DNA from: Deinococcus psychrotolerans
Lineage (GTDB): Bacteria; Deinococcota; Deinococci; Deinococcales; Deinococcaceae
DNA: 64,000 nt
NCBI RefSeq assembly: GCF_003860465.1
Contig: NZ_CP034183.1
Span: forward strand, 2,621,501 to 2,685,500
Direction of reading: 5' to 3'
The notes beneath the pieces were generated by a model, which was given only the letters and a program-made list of their open reading frames with translations, was not told the DNA's origin and made no database searches. Within the stretch, counting starts at the first letter, position 1. Every line of letters starts with the position of its first letter. Made by a program: the position numbers and the translations under genes. Shown piece by piece: positions 37,481 to 45,287 of the stretch.

Positions 37481-39286
37481 ATGACGAAACTTCCGCGCTC
37501 CGGCGCTCGCAAATGGCTTTACGGGACAATGGCAGCCGCGCTGGCCTTGGTGCTGACCGGCTGCGGTGTCGGTCAGCCAGGATCGTTCGGCCATGTGCTC
37601 CAGTCGGGCTGGATTCAGGCGGACGTTGAAGGCAACAAGAGCGTAATCGCCCAGACTAACCTCGCTGATGTGGTGTTCAACTACAAAGGTGAAATCATCG
37701 GCTGGTACATCAAAGTCAATCCCGGCTCGCAGCTGATCAAGGAAAATGACGGAAAGTACAATTTTGACCAGCTTAAAGGCGGCCTCTCGATCAACTTGGT
37801 GGGCGGGCGCAACGGAACCGACAACAAAGCGCTGCTGATTAGTGGACGTAAAGCCTTGCAAGTCGCGCTGCCCGGCAACACCGCCGCGCCCACCGCCCAA
37901 GCACCAGTGACCACCAGTGACCTCAAGCAAAACCGCCTTGACGCCACCTTCGTCTATACGCAAGGCGGCGTGACCGTCACCAAAAAAGTGACGCTACATC
38001 CGCGCCAGTTCAGCATTCAGGCTGATGTGAACGTGGGCGGCGCGGGGGCCTACACCCTCAACTTTCCGGGTCTGGCCACCACCACCGACCCTGACGTCAA
38101 GGCGCTGGCGACCGGCACGGCCCTGCCCACCACCACGGCGGGCACGGTGGCGAGCGCCGCTTACGCCGCGCTGCAAACGCCCATCAGCGGGCTGTTTCAC
38201 AACTCGCAGACCGCCGCCGCGCTGATCGTTCGCCCGCAGCAGGGTGGGCAGGGCGGCACGCCAGTGGCGGGGCCGCTGAACGTCACCACCACTGGTGGCA
38301 CGGATGCCAACATCAAGGTCAATGCCGCTGGCCCGCTGTCGCTGGACGTGTACGGTGGCAAGAACGAGCTGGTTCACCTGTATCAGGGCGGCTATACCGA
38401 GTTGCCGGGCGTGTTTAGCCCCAACGTGTTTGGCTATATCAGCCTCTACATTGCCAAGTTCATGCTGTGGCTCTACAGCTTTTTCGGCAACTGGGGCCTG
38501 ACCATCTTGGTGCTGACCGTGTCGCTGAGACTGCTGATCTGGCCCCTGATGCAGTCGCAGGGCCGCACCACCGCCAAGATGCAGATGGTTCAGCCGCTGA
38601 TGAAGGAAGTGCAGGAAAAGTACAAGGACGACCCGGCCAAAGTGCAGGCTGAAACCATGCGCCTCTACCGCGAATACGATGTCAATCCGGTGGGCTGCCT
38701 GAGCATGTTCATTCCGCTGCCGATTTTGTTCGTTTTGTACGGCACCATTCGCAACTTTGAGTTCGATCAGGGCTTATGGTGGCTGCCCGACTTGTCTATT
38801 CCCGATCCGTTTTGGATTCTGGGTATCTTGTACGTTTGCGCCAACTTGCTGCAACTTTACGTCTCTACCCGTAAGTCGCCGCAGATGTTCAAGCAGCAAT
38901 CGGTGATGTACTTGTTCTTCGCTTACTTCGCTTTGACCTTTCCGGCGGGCGTAACCCTCTACTGGATCATCGGTACTTTGATTGGCACCGGCCAGCAGTT
39001 CCTGATCAACAAGCAAGTCGAGTCGCATATGTCCGGCGGCCTGCAAAAAGTAGAGAAGAAAACCGCGCCGATTGGTTCTGGCACGACCACAGTCAATCTC
39101 GGCAAGAATGCCAAAGTCAGCACCGCTAAAGTGACCACCGCCAAAACCGTCACGGTTGAGCCGAGCGGCAAGCCTTCGGGCAGCAGCGCTCCGACCAAGC
39201 CCAGCGGTTTCCGTGCTGTGTTGGAACAGGCCGCCAAACAGGCCGCCGATCAGCAGCGTCAACAGCAGGAAAAGAAAAAGAGCTAA
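37481..39286 (+). CDS. yidC: membrane protein insertase YidC
   Basis: The protein has 601 residues. The N-terminus (MAAALALVLTGCGVG) ends in an LTGC lipobox, so it may be acylated at Cys28. A large extracytoplasmic domain (about 30-315) follows, then the insertase core with hydrophobic segments GYISLYIAKFMLWLYSFFG, LTILVLTVSLRLLIWPLM (containing the membrane Arg), CLSMFIPLPILFVLYGTI, FWILGILYVCANLLQLYV and FALTFPAGVTLYWIIGTLIG. The tail is Lys/Gln-rich. It inserts and folds inner-membrane proteins with or without SecYEG. It is the last gene of the block, with a terminator after it. Confidence 0.95.
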   Translation: MTKLPRSGARKWLYGTMAAALALVLTGCGVGQPGSFGHVLQSGWIQADVEGNKSVIAQTNLADVVFNYKGEIIGWYIKVNPGSQLIKENDGKYNFDQLKGGLSINLVGGRNGTDNKALLISGRKALQVALPGNTAAPTAQAPVTTSDLKQNRLDATFVYTQGGVTVTKKVTLHPRQFSIQADVNVGGAGAYTLNFPGLATTTDPDVKALATGTALPTTTAGTVASAAYAALQTPISGLFHNSQTAAALIVRPQQGGQGGTPVAGPLNVTTTGGTDANIKVNAAGPLSLDVYGGKNELVHLYQGGYTELPGVFSPNVFGYISLYIAKFMLWLYSFFGNWGLTILVLTVSLRLLIWPLMQSQGRTTAKMQMVQPLMKEVQEKYKDDPAKVQAETMRLYREYDVNPVGCLSMFIPLPILFVLYGTIRNFEFDQGLWWLPDLSIPDPFWILGILYVCANLLQLYVSTRKSPQMFKQQSVMYLFFAYFALTFPAGVTLYWIIGTLIGTGQQFLINKQVESHMSGGLQKVEKKTAPIGSGTTTVNLGKNAKVSTAKVTTAKTVTVEPSGKPSGSSAPTKPSGFRAVLEQAAKQAADQQRQQQEKKKS

Positions 39287-39304
39287 GAAATTCAGTGTTG
39301 CAAC

Positions 39305-39338
39305 GGCTCCGCTCAGAAGTTTGGGCGGGGCTTTTTTG
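39305..39338 (+). terminator. terminator after yidC
   Basis: GCTCCGC (39306-39312) pairs with GCGGGGC (39325-39331) with one G-U pair and a 12-nt loop, followed by TTTTTT. Confidence 0.75.
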
Positions 39339-39406
39339 TTTGGGAAGATTCATCTTAGGTTCGCATCACCCTCTGCCATTCACCATTTACCACTCTCCAC
39401 TTCCCG

Positions 39407-39412
39407 TATCCT
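39407..39412 (+). promoter_or_regulatory. -10 box of the S4-domain gene
   Basis: TATCCT lies 6 nt before the ATG at 39419. Confidence 0.45.
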
Positions 39413-39418
39413 TTTTGC

Positions 39419-40120
39419 ATGACTGCTAAACCCTTCAAACTTCAAACCCTGATCGCCCAAGCGGCGGGTGGGCGGGTGGTTCGCACCGCCTTTATCGAAG
39501 CCGACGAAATTGACCGCCGCCTCCTGCATAACGACGAAATCAAGTCGGTGATGGCCGGCGGCTTTCCCGACGCTCGGCGGATTGTGCTGACCCTGCATCC
39601 GGCGCACATTCCTTCGGTGGACAGCGGCGTCACCGTTTACCGCGTCACTCCCCAGACTCCCGGCTGGGACGCGCAGGATTTCAGCGTGGCTCTGCGGCGC
39701 GAGGGCCTGCCCGAAGAAGCGGTAGGCGACGTGCGCGAGGAACGTGGCGGCTTTTTGGTGGCCACCACTGGCAAAGCTGCCAAAGCGCTGGCTGAGCTGA
39801 GTGCTTTAGGCGGGCGTGAAGTGGACATAGAGGAAGTGGGGGAGAGCGCGGGGCGCGGCGCGAAGGTGCGCGAAGTGGTGGTGCCGTCCATGCGAATTGA
39901 CGTGGTGGGAGCCAAAGGCTTCGGGGTCAGCCGTGCTTACTTTCAGCAGGGCGTAGAAACCGGAAAAGTGCGCCTGAACGGGCAAGTCGCCCGCGCCAGT
40001 GCCGAGATTCGGGAAGGGGATAGCCTCGCCGCTGAAGGACTGGGCCGCATTGACTTTAAGCGCGTGGTCAACGAAACGCGGCGCGGGAATTACAAAGTCG
40101 AGTTGAATGTAGAGAAATGA
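39419..40120 (+). CDS. S4-domain RNA-binding protein (YlmH-like)
   Basis: The protein has 233 residues. The N-terminal part (FIEADEIDRRLLHNDEIKSVMAGGFPDARRIVL) resembles the YlmH N-terminal domain, and the C-terminal region has an S4 fold, SRAYFQQGVETGKVRLNGQV and IREGDSLAAEGLGRIDF. YlmH-type proteins bind structured RNA and in Bacillus take part in ribosome-associated quality control and division. It occupies the place after yidC where many genomes have jag/khpB. The ATG lies 6 nt after a TATCCT box. The stop overlaps the next ATG (ATGA). Confidence 0.85.
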   Translation: MTAKPFKLQTLIAQAAGGRVVRTAFIEADEIDRRLLHNDEIKSVMAGGFPDARRIVLTLHPAHIPSVDSGVTVYRVTPQTPGWDAQDFSVALRREGLPEEAVGDVREERGGFLVATTGKAAKALAELSALGGREVDIEEVGESAGRGAKVREVVVPSMRIDVVGAKGFGVSRAYFQQGVETGKVRLNGQVARASAEIREGDSLAAEGLGRIDFKRVVNETRRGNYKVELNVEK

Positions 40121-40542
40121 GCGAGAGAGATGAAGCAGTGATTTCTTATAGTGCTGATCCTCAAACACTCATGCCCGAACAATTGACGGGCTTTTTTGTG
40201 GGCTGGCCCAATCCACCTTCGCCTGAAACATTGCTTCGGCTCCTGCAATCGAGTTACCGCGTAAGCCTCGCTTGTGACGGTCAAAAGGTGGTGGGGTTCG
40301 CCAACGCCATCAGTGACGGCGTGCTGAGCGCTTACATTCCGCTGCTTGAAGTCTTGCCCGACTATCAGGGGCGCGGCGTTGGCAGCGAGCTGATGCGGCG
40401 GCTTCTGGCTGAGCTGGATCACCTGTACATGGTGGACGTGATGTGTGACGACGAGGTGGCTCCGTTTTATGAGCGCCTCGGCTTGCGGCGGGCTGGTGGA
40501 CTCATTCAGCGCAACTACGCGCGGCAGTCTGGCCAAGAATGA
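40117..40542 (+). CDS. GNAT family N-acetyltransferase
   Basis: The protein has 141 residues. The acetyl-CoA motif reads LLEVLPDYQGRGVGSELMRRL, and the C-terminal PFYERLGLRRAGGLIQRNY is typical of the family. The start overlaps the previous stop by 4 nt, so it is coupled to the S4-domain gene. The substrate is unknown. Confidence 0.9.
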   Translation: MSERDEAVISYSADPQTLMPEQLTGFFVGWPNPPSPETLLRLLQSSYRVSLACDGQKVVGFANAISDGVLSAYIPLLEVLPDYQGRGVGSELMRRLLAELDHLYMVDVMCDDEVAPFYERLGLRRAGGLIQRNYARQSGQE

Positions 40543-40566
40543 GGCGGCGCGGGAATGAACAAGTAG

Positions 40567-40674
40567 AGATGTGATGTCAGCCAAAGCCAGATTCGCTACG
40601 AGATCTGGCAGGGCGAGTCTTTGGAACGGTACTGTGCGCCGGATATTTGCCGTCAACGGATGAGCAGAAATTGA
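40567..40674 (+). other. short open frame without start codon; intergenic
   Basis: A 35-codon frame between two stops reads SQIRYEIWQGESLERY and then CAPDICRQRM, with protein-like composition but no usable start. A 7-bp inverted repeat (40586-40592 with 40603-40609) lies in it. It could be a coding remnant or a hairpin. No gene is called. Confidence 0.2.
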
Positions 40675-40710
40675 TCAGCAACGGTTACAGGTTTGTAAGT
40701 AGCTGAGTTC

Positions 40711-41274
40711 TCACGCCCGCCCGCGACTATGGCCCGTACCTATCCCGCCCGCGATCAGGTGCGCGGCCCGCAGCGGTTCGGGGATATTGCCGGTCAGTGT
40801 CAGGTGGTGCAGCGCCACCCCCGCGTCCTTAATGCTGAGGCCCACGCGCTGCACATACACGCTGCGCAGTTCTTCCATCGGCCCCAGCTTTTCAATGAGT
40901 CGCCATTTGCGTTTCCCGCCCGGCACTTTGTCCAGCAGCGCGGCGCGAATACGTTCCATATCCGGCTCGCGGCGGGCCACCACCATCACCGGCAGGCCCG
41001 TATCGCGGCTGAGCTTGTGGGCGTCCACCACGTTGAATCCGGCCAGTGCCACGCCCTGAAGCAAGATCAGATGCAGGTGGGGCCGGAAGAGGCAGGTGTC
41101 CACCAAACGGGTCAACTCGGCAGCACTGTTGCGCCCGTCGCGCCGCACCTTGCCTGATACGACGCCGTGCAGCGTGGTCTGGGCGTAGATGGTGCCGACA
41201 ACCCGCACGTCGCCGCGCCACTCGCGCTCAAAGGGCAGGTCGTCAAAGCCGATGGCGTGGGTGAAAGCGGGCAC
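40711..41274 (-). CDS. DUF99 family protein (endonuclease V-like fold)
   Basis: The protein has 187 residues starting at a GTG with GAGGAGGT upstream. Family features are HAIGFDDLPF near the start, GTIYAQTTLHGVVSGKV, LILLQGVALAGFNVVDAHKL and TGLPVMVVARREPDMERIRAAL. DUF99 proteins are related in fold to endonuclease V and have been linked to cleavage of deaminated DNA in archaea; activity here is inferred only. It follows the thioesterase gene by 19 nt in the rbfA run. Confidence 0.85.
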   Translation of the reverse strand: MPAFTHAIGFDDLPFEREWRGDVRVVGTIYAQTTLHGVVSGKVRRDGRNSAAELTRLVDTCLFRPHLHLILLQGVALAGFNVVDAHKLSRDTGLPVMVVARREPDMERIRAALLDKVPGGKRKWRLIEKLGPMEELRSVYVQRVGLSIKDAGVALHHLTLTGNIPEPLRAAHLIAGGIGTGHSRGRA

Positions 41275-41293
41275 TGTACCTCCTCAAATTCCT

Positions 41294-41692
41294 CTAACTC
41301 CCGCGCAGGTGCGGCAAGATGTCGTCGGGGATGCGGGCGATCTTGTAGTTTTTATCGGTGGTGATGTGGTGGGTCTTGCCGGTGGCGACCAGCGTTTCCC
41401 CGCATTTGAGGGTATAAGCAAAGGTCACGGCCCGCGACTGCACCGCCTCCACGGTGGTGCTCAGCGTCAGCAAGTCGTCGTAGCGGGCGGCGGCGCGGTA
41501 GTGCACCTCCAAGCTGGAGAGCATAAAGAACAGCCCCCGCGCTTCGATTTCGCTGTAAGGCACGCCTAATGTCCGCATCAGTTCGCTGCGTCCCACCTCG
41601 AACCAGATCGGGTAATTGGCGTGGTGCGCCACCGCCATCGCGTCGGTTTCGGCGTAGCGCACCCGAATTTCGCTGAGTTGCTGGATGGTCAT
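41294..41692 (-). CDS. YbgC-type acyl-CoA thioesterase (hotdog fold)
   Basis: The protein has 132 residues. RVRYAETDAMAVAHHANYPIWFE is the 4-hydroxybenzoyl-CoA thioesterase motif with the catalytic Asp. It hydrolyses short acyl-CoA substrates in the cytoplasm. An AGAGGG Shine-Dalgarno lies about 8 nt before the ATG. It sits between rbfA (54-nt gap) and the DUF99 gene, probably in one operon. Confidence 0.9.
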   Translation of the reverse strand: MTIQQLSEIRVRYAETDAMAVAHHANYPIWFEVGRSELMRTLGVPYSEIEARGLFFMLSSLEVHYRAAARYDDLLTLSTTVEAVQSRAVTFAYTLKCGETLVATGKTHHITTDKNYKIARIPDDILPHLRGS

Positions 41693-41746
41693 CGTGTATA
41701 CCCTCTGCTTATGGAGTTGTGTTTGTAGCTTTACCCGTAACCTTGC

Positions 41747-42031
41747 TCACCACTTCCGGTCATCCGCCGCGAAGAATTCCAGCAGGGGAGTGCGGCGCAT
41801 CTTCACGGCGTGGGCGACTTGGCGCTGCAAATGGCCGCGTGCGTTGTGGAGGGCGTCGAGTAGACCTTCCATATCGCCCATAGACGAAATGTAAACGCGG
41901 GCCTGAACGAAATCCGGCGTGAGGCTGACTGCTTCCACCGTGACGATCATCGGGATGCGCGGGTCGCTGAGTTCGCCAATGGCGTCGCTCAGCACCCGGA
42001 GGAGCTGGGATTCGAGTTGTTGGGGCTTCAC
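41747..42031 (-). CDS. rbfA: 30S ribosome-binding factor RbfA
   Basis: The protein has 94 residues. The KH-like core is recognisable: [19 protein letters not shown] and [20 protein letters not shown]. RbfA assists late 30S maturation. It starts at GTG (read from 42031), and this GTG overlaps the stop of a small upstream ORF by 4 nt (GTGA), so its translation may depend on that ORF. It is shorter than E. coli RbfA at the C-terminus. Confidence 0.92.
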   Translation of the reverse strand: MKPQQLESQLLRVLSDAIGELSDPRIPMIVTVEAVSLTPDFVQARVYISSMGDMEGLLDALHNARGHLQRQVAHAVKMRRTPLLEFFAADDRKW

Positions 42032-42129
42032 GGGTTGGTCCTGCGGAGACTCGGACTCAGGCGTGTCAAAGGGGCAGTACAGGAGGACTGTGTAGCAATC
42101 GCGGTGGAAAGCTGATTTTGTAGGCTCAT
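42028..42129 (-). CDS. 33-aa upstream ORF overlapping the rbfA start
   Basis: The ORF starts at the ATG read from 42129 with AAAGGA (42137-42142 on the minus strand) at ideal 7-nt spacing. It encodes 33 residues starting [16 protein letters not shown] and ending SLRRTNP, Ser/Thr-rich with a basic end. The TGA stop overlaps the rbfA GTG by 4 nt. Since rbfA itself has no separate Shine-Dalgarno, this looks like a leader peptide or small coupled gene. No family is recognised. Confidence 0.55.
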   Translation of the reverse strand: MSLQNQLSTAIATQSSCTAPLTRLSPSLRRTNP

Positions 42130-42213
42130 AAAAATATCCTTTGTTGGTCAGGCGGAGTGCCGAGTTGAAGTTGAGTTATACCCTAAAGTAAAAAGCCGCC
42201 TTGGATGCCGTGA

Positions 42214-42363
42214 CACTCACAGCTCCCAAAAGACCTTCACGTTCACCGGATGGGCAAACGCGCCGCTGTGCTCAATCCGAAAAATATCAGCATGGCCGAT
42301 ACAGTGTCGGTGATGACGGGGGCTCTCAGCCCCGAAGCATTAAGCGCCGACATGCTGGCGTAG
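42214..42363 (+). pseudogene. C-terminal remnant of a sugar ABC transporter ATPase (FrcA/RbsA-like)
   Basis: One frame, opened by a stop at 42211 and closed by a natural TAG, reads DLHVHRMGKRAAVLNPKNIS then MADTVSVMTGALSPEAL. This is the pattern of the extreme C-terminus of FrcA-type sugar ABC ATPases (HxHRLGKR...MSDxVAxMTGA). About 450 residues of N-terminal sequence, the permease and the binding protein are all absent here, so the gene is a deletion relic. The rest of the 42130-42375 gap shows nothing clear. Confidence 0.7.
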
Positions 42364-42375
42364 CGCAGGCTCTGC

Positions 42376-42753
42376 TTACCGCCGCCCCGCTCTCCACACC
42401 CAGTACGCCAGCAGCGGTTGAAGCGGCAAGCGTGCCCACAGCGCCCAAGCGGGCAGCGGCTTAAACTCCTCAGCGTTCTGGGCCATATAGGCGTTGGCGG
42501 GAAAAACCGCCAGCAGCAGCGCCATTAGCCCCCAGCGGGCGGCGGGGCGGGTGGCGGGGTGGAGGAGTCCCAAACCGCCCGCCAGTTCTGCCGCGCCGCT
42601 GATGAGCGTGGCGGTGCGCGGCGGCATCGGCACGAACGGCGGCACGATGGAATCGAAGATGTGGGGGCGCAAAAAGTGCAGCGTACCTGCCGAGATAAAG
42701 ACAGCCGCCAGCAGCAAGCTGGAAGGAGTATTGCCAAGGTTCGTTTTGTACAT
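42376..42753 (-). CDS. DoxX-like membrane protein
   Basis: About 125 residues from MYKTNLGN, with four hydrophobic segments: LLLAAVFISAGTLHFLRP, ATLISGAAELAGGLGLLHP, GLMALLLAVFPANAYMA and LQPLLAYWVWRAG. The FISAGTLHFLRP and ELAGGLGLL patterns match DoxX/DUF4267-type four-helix membrane proteins. The function is uncertain; some homologues act in redox homeostasis. A GTG at 42780 is an alternative start. It lies downstream of the rpsA terminator. Confidence 0.75.
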   Translation of the reverse strand: MYKTNLGNTPSSLLLAAVFISAGTLHFLRPHIFDSIVPPFVPMPPRTATLISGAAELAGGLGLLHPATRPAARWGLMALLLAVFPANAYMAQNAEEFKPLPAWALWARLPLQPLLAYWVWRAGRR

Positions 42754-42781
42754 CTTCAAAGTATGCCCGTCAAAGCCCACA

Positions 42782-42818
42782 AAAAAACCGGAAAGGTATT
42801 TAACCCTTCCGGTTTTTT
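42782..42818. terminator. strong bidirectional terminator downstream of rpsA
   Basis: A 12-bp perfect stem (42782-42793 with 42807-42818) with A- and T-runs at both sides has a short 13-nt loop that can pair further. It ends the minus-strand rpsA transcript. Confidence 0.85.
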
Positions 42819-42839
42819 GATTGGTCTTTAAGCTAGGGC

Positions 42840-44801
42840 TTACTCGCTGGGCTTGTCGCTTTCAGTGTTGGTCGCGGGCACGTCGTCTTTCTTGTCGGTG
42901 CCGAGGCCGAACTGCGCAAACAAGTCGGCGTACACGTCACCGAGCTTGGTGCTGATCTTGCCGCCGCCCTGCTGGGCATCTTTGGCGTTGAAGCTGTACT
43001 CGAAGTCGCCGCCGCGCCGTCCACCGCGTCCGCCGCCGCCACCGCGAGCGCCGCCCTGCTGGGGGCTGCCGAAGCTGGGAGTCCGGCTGCCGCCGCCCTG
43101 CGAGACGAAGTCGCCGCCGCGTGCCGGTGCGCCGCCGAGGGCACGCCGACGCGACAAGCTGGCCCGCTGCTCAACGGGGTCGATGTTCAAGATGACGGCT
43201 TCGATGTCGTCGCCCTTCTTGAACAAATCAGCTGGGTTGTTGACGCGCTGCAAATCGAGTTCGCTGATGTGAATCAGGCCCTCGATGCCTTCTTCGATTT
43301 CCATAAACACACCGAAATCGGTGAGGCCAGTGACTTTACCCTTGACCGGCGTGCCGGGGGGGAAGCGGTCAGGCAAGCTGCTCCATGGATCGTCGGTGGC
43401 CTGACGAAGACCGAGGCTGATGCGGCGGTCTTTGGGATCGATCCGCAGGATGATGGCTTCCACTTCGTCGCCCTCTTTGAGGACTTCATTGGGGTGGCGC
43501 ACCCGCTTGGTCCAAGACAGCTCGCTGACGTGAACGAGGCCTTCCAAGCCCGGCTCGATCTCGACGAACGCGCCGAAGTTGGTGAGGTTGGTGACTTTGC
43601 CCACCACTTTCTGGCCGATGGTGTACTTGTCGATGGCGCTTTCCCAAGGGTCGGTGGTCAGCGCTTTCATCGAGAGGTTGATGCGGTCGCGGCCCGGATC
43701 GACGTCGATGACCTGCACCTGCACCTTGTCGCCGACTTTGACCACGTCACGGGGGTGATTGAAGCGCCCGTAAGTCAGCTCGGAGCGGTGAACGAGGCCG
43801 TCGATGCCGCCGAGGTTGACGAACACGCCGAAATCGGTGATCTCGACCACGTCGCCTTCAAACTGTGCGCCGGATTCGAGTTGACCCATGGTGCTCTCGC
43901 GGGCCTGAGCCTTCTGAGCTTCCATGATGGCGCGGTGCGAGATGATCACGCGGTTGCGCTTGCGGTTGAGCTCGATCAGTTTGACTTCAAGCGGCTTACC
44001 GACGTAGGGGTCAAGGTCATTGACTCTACGGGTATCCACTTGGCTGGCCGGGAGGAAGGCCCGAATGCCGTCAATCATGGCCACCAAGCCGCCGCGCACC
44101 TTCTCGACGATGTCCACTTGGAACGATTCGTCGCGCTCCTGCACGCCCGCCAGCACGCGCCAGCCTTTATCCTGCTCGGCCCGCTTCTTGCTCAGCACGA
44201 TCTGGCCGTTGGCGAGGTCGCTTCTGACCACGTAGGCTTCGATGCTGTCGCCGGGCTTGTACATCTGCTGGGCTTCTTCCAATGTCACCGGCTCGTCACC
44301 GAGCTGGTTGAACGGAATGACGCCCTCGATCTTCGCGCCCACATCTACGGCGATGCCTTCGCTGCCGATAAAGACCACGGTGCCGGTGACCACGTCGCCC
44401 CGTGAGGGTGCGGACGAATCTTGGTTCTCGGTATCGAGGGTCGCCAGCACGTCTTCCATGGTCATGGCCGGGTAGTCGTCGTCGCTGCGCTCTTGACGAG
44501 CAGTCGCGGCGGGCTTGGCCTGAGCAGGAGCAGCTTGAACAGGCTGAGCGGGCGCGGCCTGCGGAGCTTGCGCTTCCGGTGCCTTCGCTACTTCTGGCGC
44601 TGCTTCAACCTGCGGCGCGGCCCCTTGAGGCTGCGCTTCGGTGCTGTTGCTGTCCATGTTGGCTTGGCCGGCGTCTGCGGTGCTCGTATCGGCGGCGCTC
44701 ATGTCGGTGGCGGCGGGCGTGGTGGCGCTGCCCTGCGCCGTATCGGTGGTGGGCTGAGTGTCCCCGGCCTGATCCGGGGTGCGGCTAACTTGGTCTTCCA
44801 C
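42840..44801 (-). CDS. rpsA: 30S ribosomal protein S1
   Basis: The protein has 653 residues starting at a GTG with GGAGGA 8 nt upstream. After a disordered N-terminus rich in Ala, Gln, Pro and Thr (about 1-115), five S1 RNA-binding repeats can be counted, for example [58 protein letters not shown] and [19 protein letters not shown]; the second is divergent. The C-terminus has a Gly/Arg-rich stretch ([18 protein letters not shown]). S1 brings mRNAs to the 30S subunit. In a genome with many leaderless mRNAs its role is of interest. Confidence 0.95.
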   Translation of the reverse strand: MEDQVSRTPDQAGDTQPTTDTAQGSATTPAATDMSAADTSTADAGQANMDSNSTEAQPQGAAPQVEAAPEVAKAPEAQAPQAAPAQPVQAAPAQAKPAATARQERSDDDYPAMTMEDVLATLDTENQDSSAPSRGDVVTGTVVFIGSEGIAVDVGAKIEGVIPFNQLGDEPVTLEEAQQMYKPGDSIEAYVVRSDLANGQIVLSKKRAEQDKGWRVLAGVQERDESFQVDIVEKVRGGLVAMIDGIRAFLPASQVDTRRVNDLDPYVGKPLEVKLIELNRKRNRVIISHRAIMEAQKAQARESTMGQLESGAQFEGDVVEITDFGVFVNLGGIDGLVHRSELTYGRFNHPRDVVKVGDKVQVQVIDVDPGRDRINLSMKALTTDPWESAIDKYTIGQKVVGKVTNLTNFGAFVEIEPGLEGLVHVSELSWTKRVRHPNEVLKEGDEVEAIILRIDPKDRRISLGLRQATDDPWSSLPDRFPPGTPVKGKVTGLTDFGVFMEIEEGIEGLIHISELDLQRVNNPADLFKKGDDIEAVILNIDPVEQRASLSRRRALGGAPARGGDFVSQGGGSRTPSFGSPQQGGARGGGGGRGGRRGGDFEYSFNAKDAQQGGGKISTKLGDVYADLFAQFGLGTDKKDDVPATNTESDKPSE

Positions 44802-44848
44802 TTTGATGCTCCTCCTGGCAGCTCACACCTGAGTGCGGCTAACGCCCT

Positions 44849-44877
44849 AGTTTATCATTTTAGCGGGCTGCAAGCAA
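44849..44877 (-). promoter_or_regulatory. promoter of rpsA
   Basis: On the minus strand there is TTGCTT (44872-44877), a 17-bp spacer and TAAACT (44849-44854), with a leader of about 40 nt that contains the Shine-Dalgarno. Confidence 0.65.
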
Positions 44878-44907
44878 GCAATTTCGCCGCAAAAATCTGC
44901 TTCATGC

Positions 44908-44936
44908 TTGACAGGGTAGCCGCCTACTCTTATACT
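44908..44936 (+). promoter_or_regulatory. promoter of tRNA-Gln
   Basis: There is a perfect TTGACA (44908-44913), a 17-bp spacer and TATACT (44931-44936). Confidence 0.88.
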
Positions 44937-44988
44937 CTCTAGCGCTACTGTTTGAGCTAAGCCCTGACCGGTTTTCTCGAAATTTCGC

Positions 44989-45062
44989 TGGGGCATCGTC
45001 TAATGGCAGGACAACAGTCTCTGACACTGTCGATCAAGGTTCGAGTCCTTGTGCCCCAACCA
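44989..45062 (+). tRNA. tRNA-Gln (anticodon CUG)
   Basis: The gene has 74 nt with encoded CCA. The acceptor stem is TGGGGCA/TGCCCCA. The anticodon stem ACAGT/ACTGT has loop CTCTGAC, giving anticodon CTG (45021-45023). The T-arm GGTTCGAGTCC is intact. Confidence 0.96.
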
Positions 45063-45085
45063 AAGCACAAAAGCAGCAGCAGATC

Positions 45086-45108
45086 AGCCCGCCACGTGCG
45101 GGCTTTTT
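45086..45108 (+). terminator. terminator after tRNA-Gln
   Basis: AGCCCGC (45086-45092) pairs with GCGGGCT (45098-45104) around a 5-nt loop, followed by TTTTT. Confidence 0.85.
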
Positions 45109-45227
45109 CGTGGCTTCGGGGCGCATTCCCTGGGTGAAGGCGCTCAGATTTCCCCAAAAGGTGAACTTGGGTGGCCTAGTCTTCAAGAGGCAGACATCAT
45201 CAGAACTTCATCAAAAGTTTATCAAAT

Positions 45228-45248
45228 CCAGTTTAAAAAACAAACTGG
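45228..45248. promoter_or_regulatory. inverted repeat upstream of trxB
   Basis: CCAGTTT (45228-45234) and AAACTGG (45242-45248) are perfect arms with a 7-nt A-rich spacer. The centre is about 50 nt upstream of the trxB start, the position of an activator site for a leaderless promoter. Confidence 0.45.
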
Positions 45249-45275
45249 GACACCGTTTCGTCAGGCCCGCTCTGA

Positions 45276-45281
45276 TAAGCT
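45276..45281 (+). promoter_or_regulatory. -10 box of trxB
   Basis: TAAGCT lies 6 nt before the ATG. The intervening GAGGGC could also serve as a short-range Shine-Dalgarno. Confidence 0.45.
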
Positions 45282-45287
45282 GAGGGC

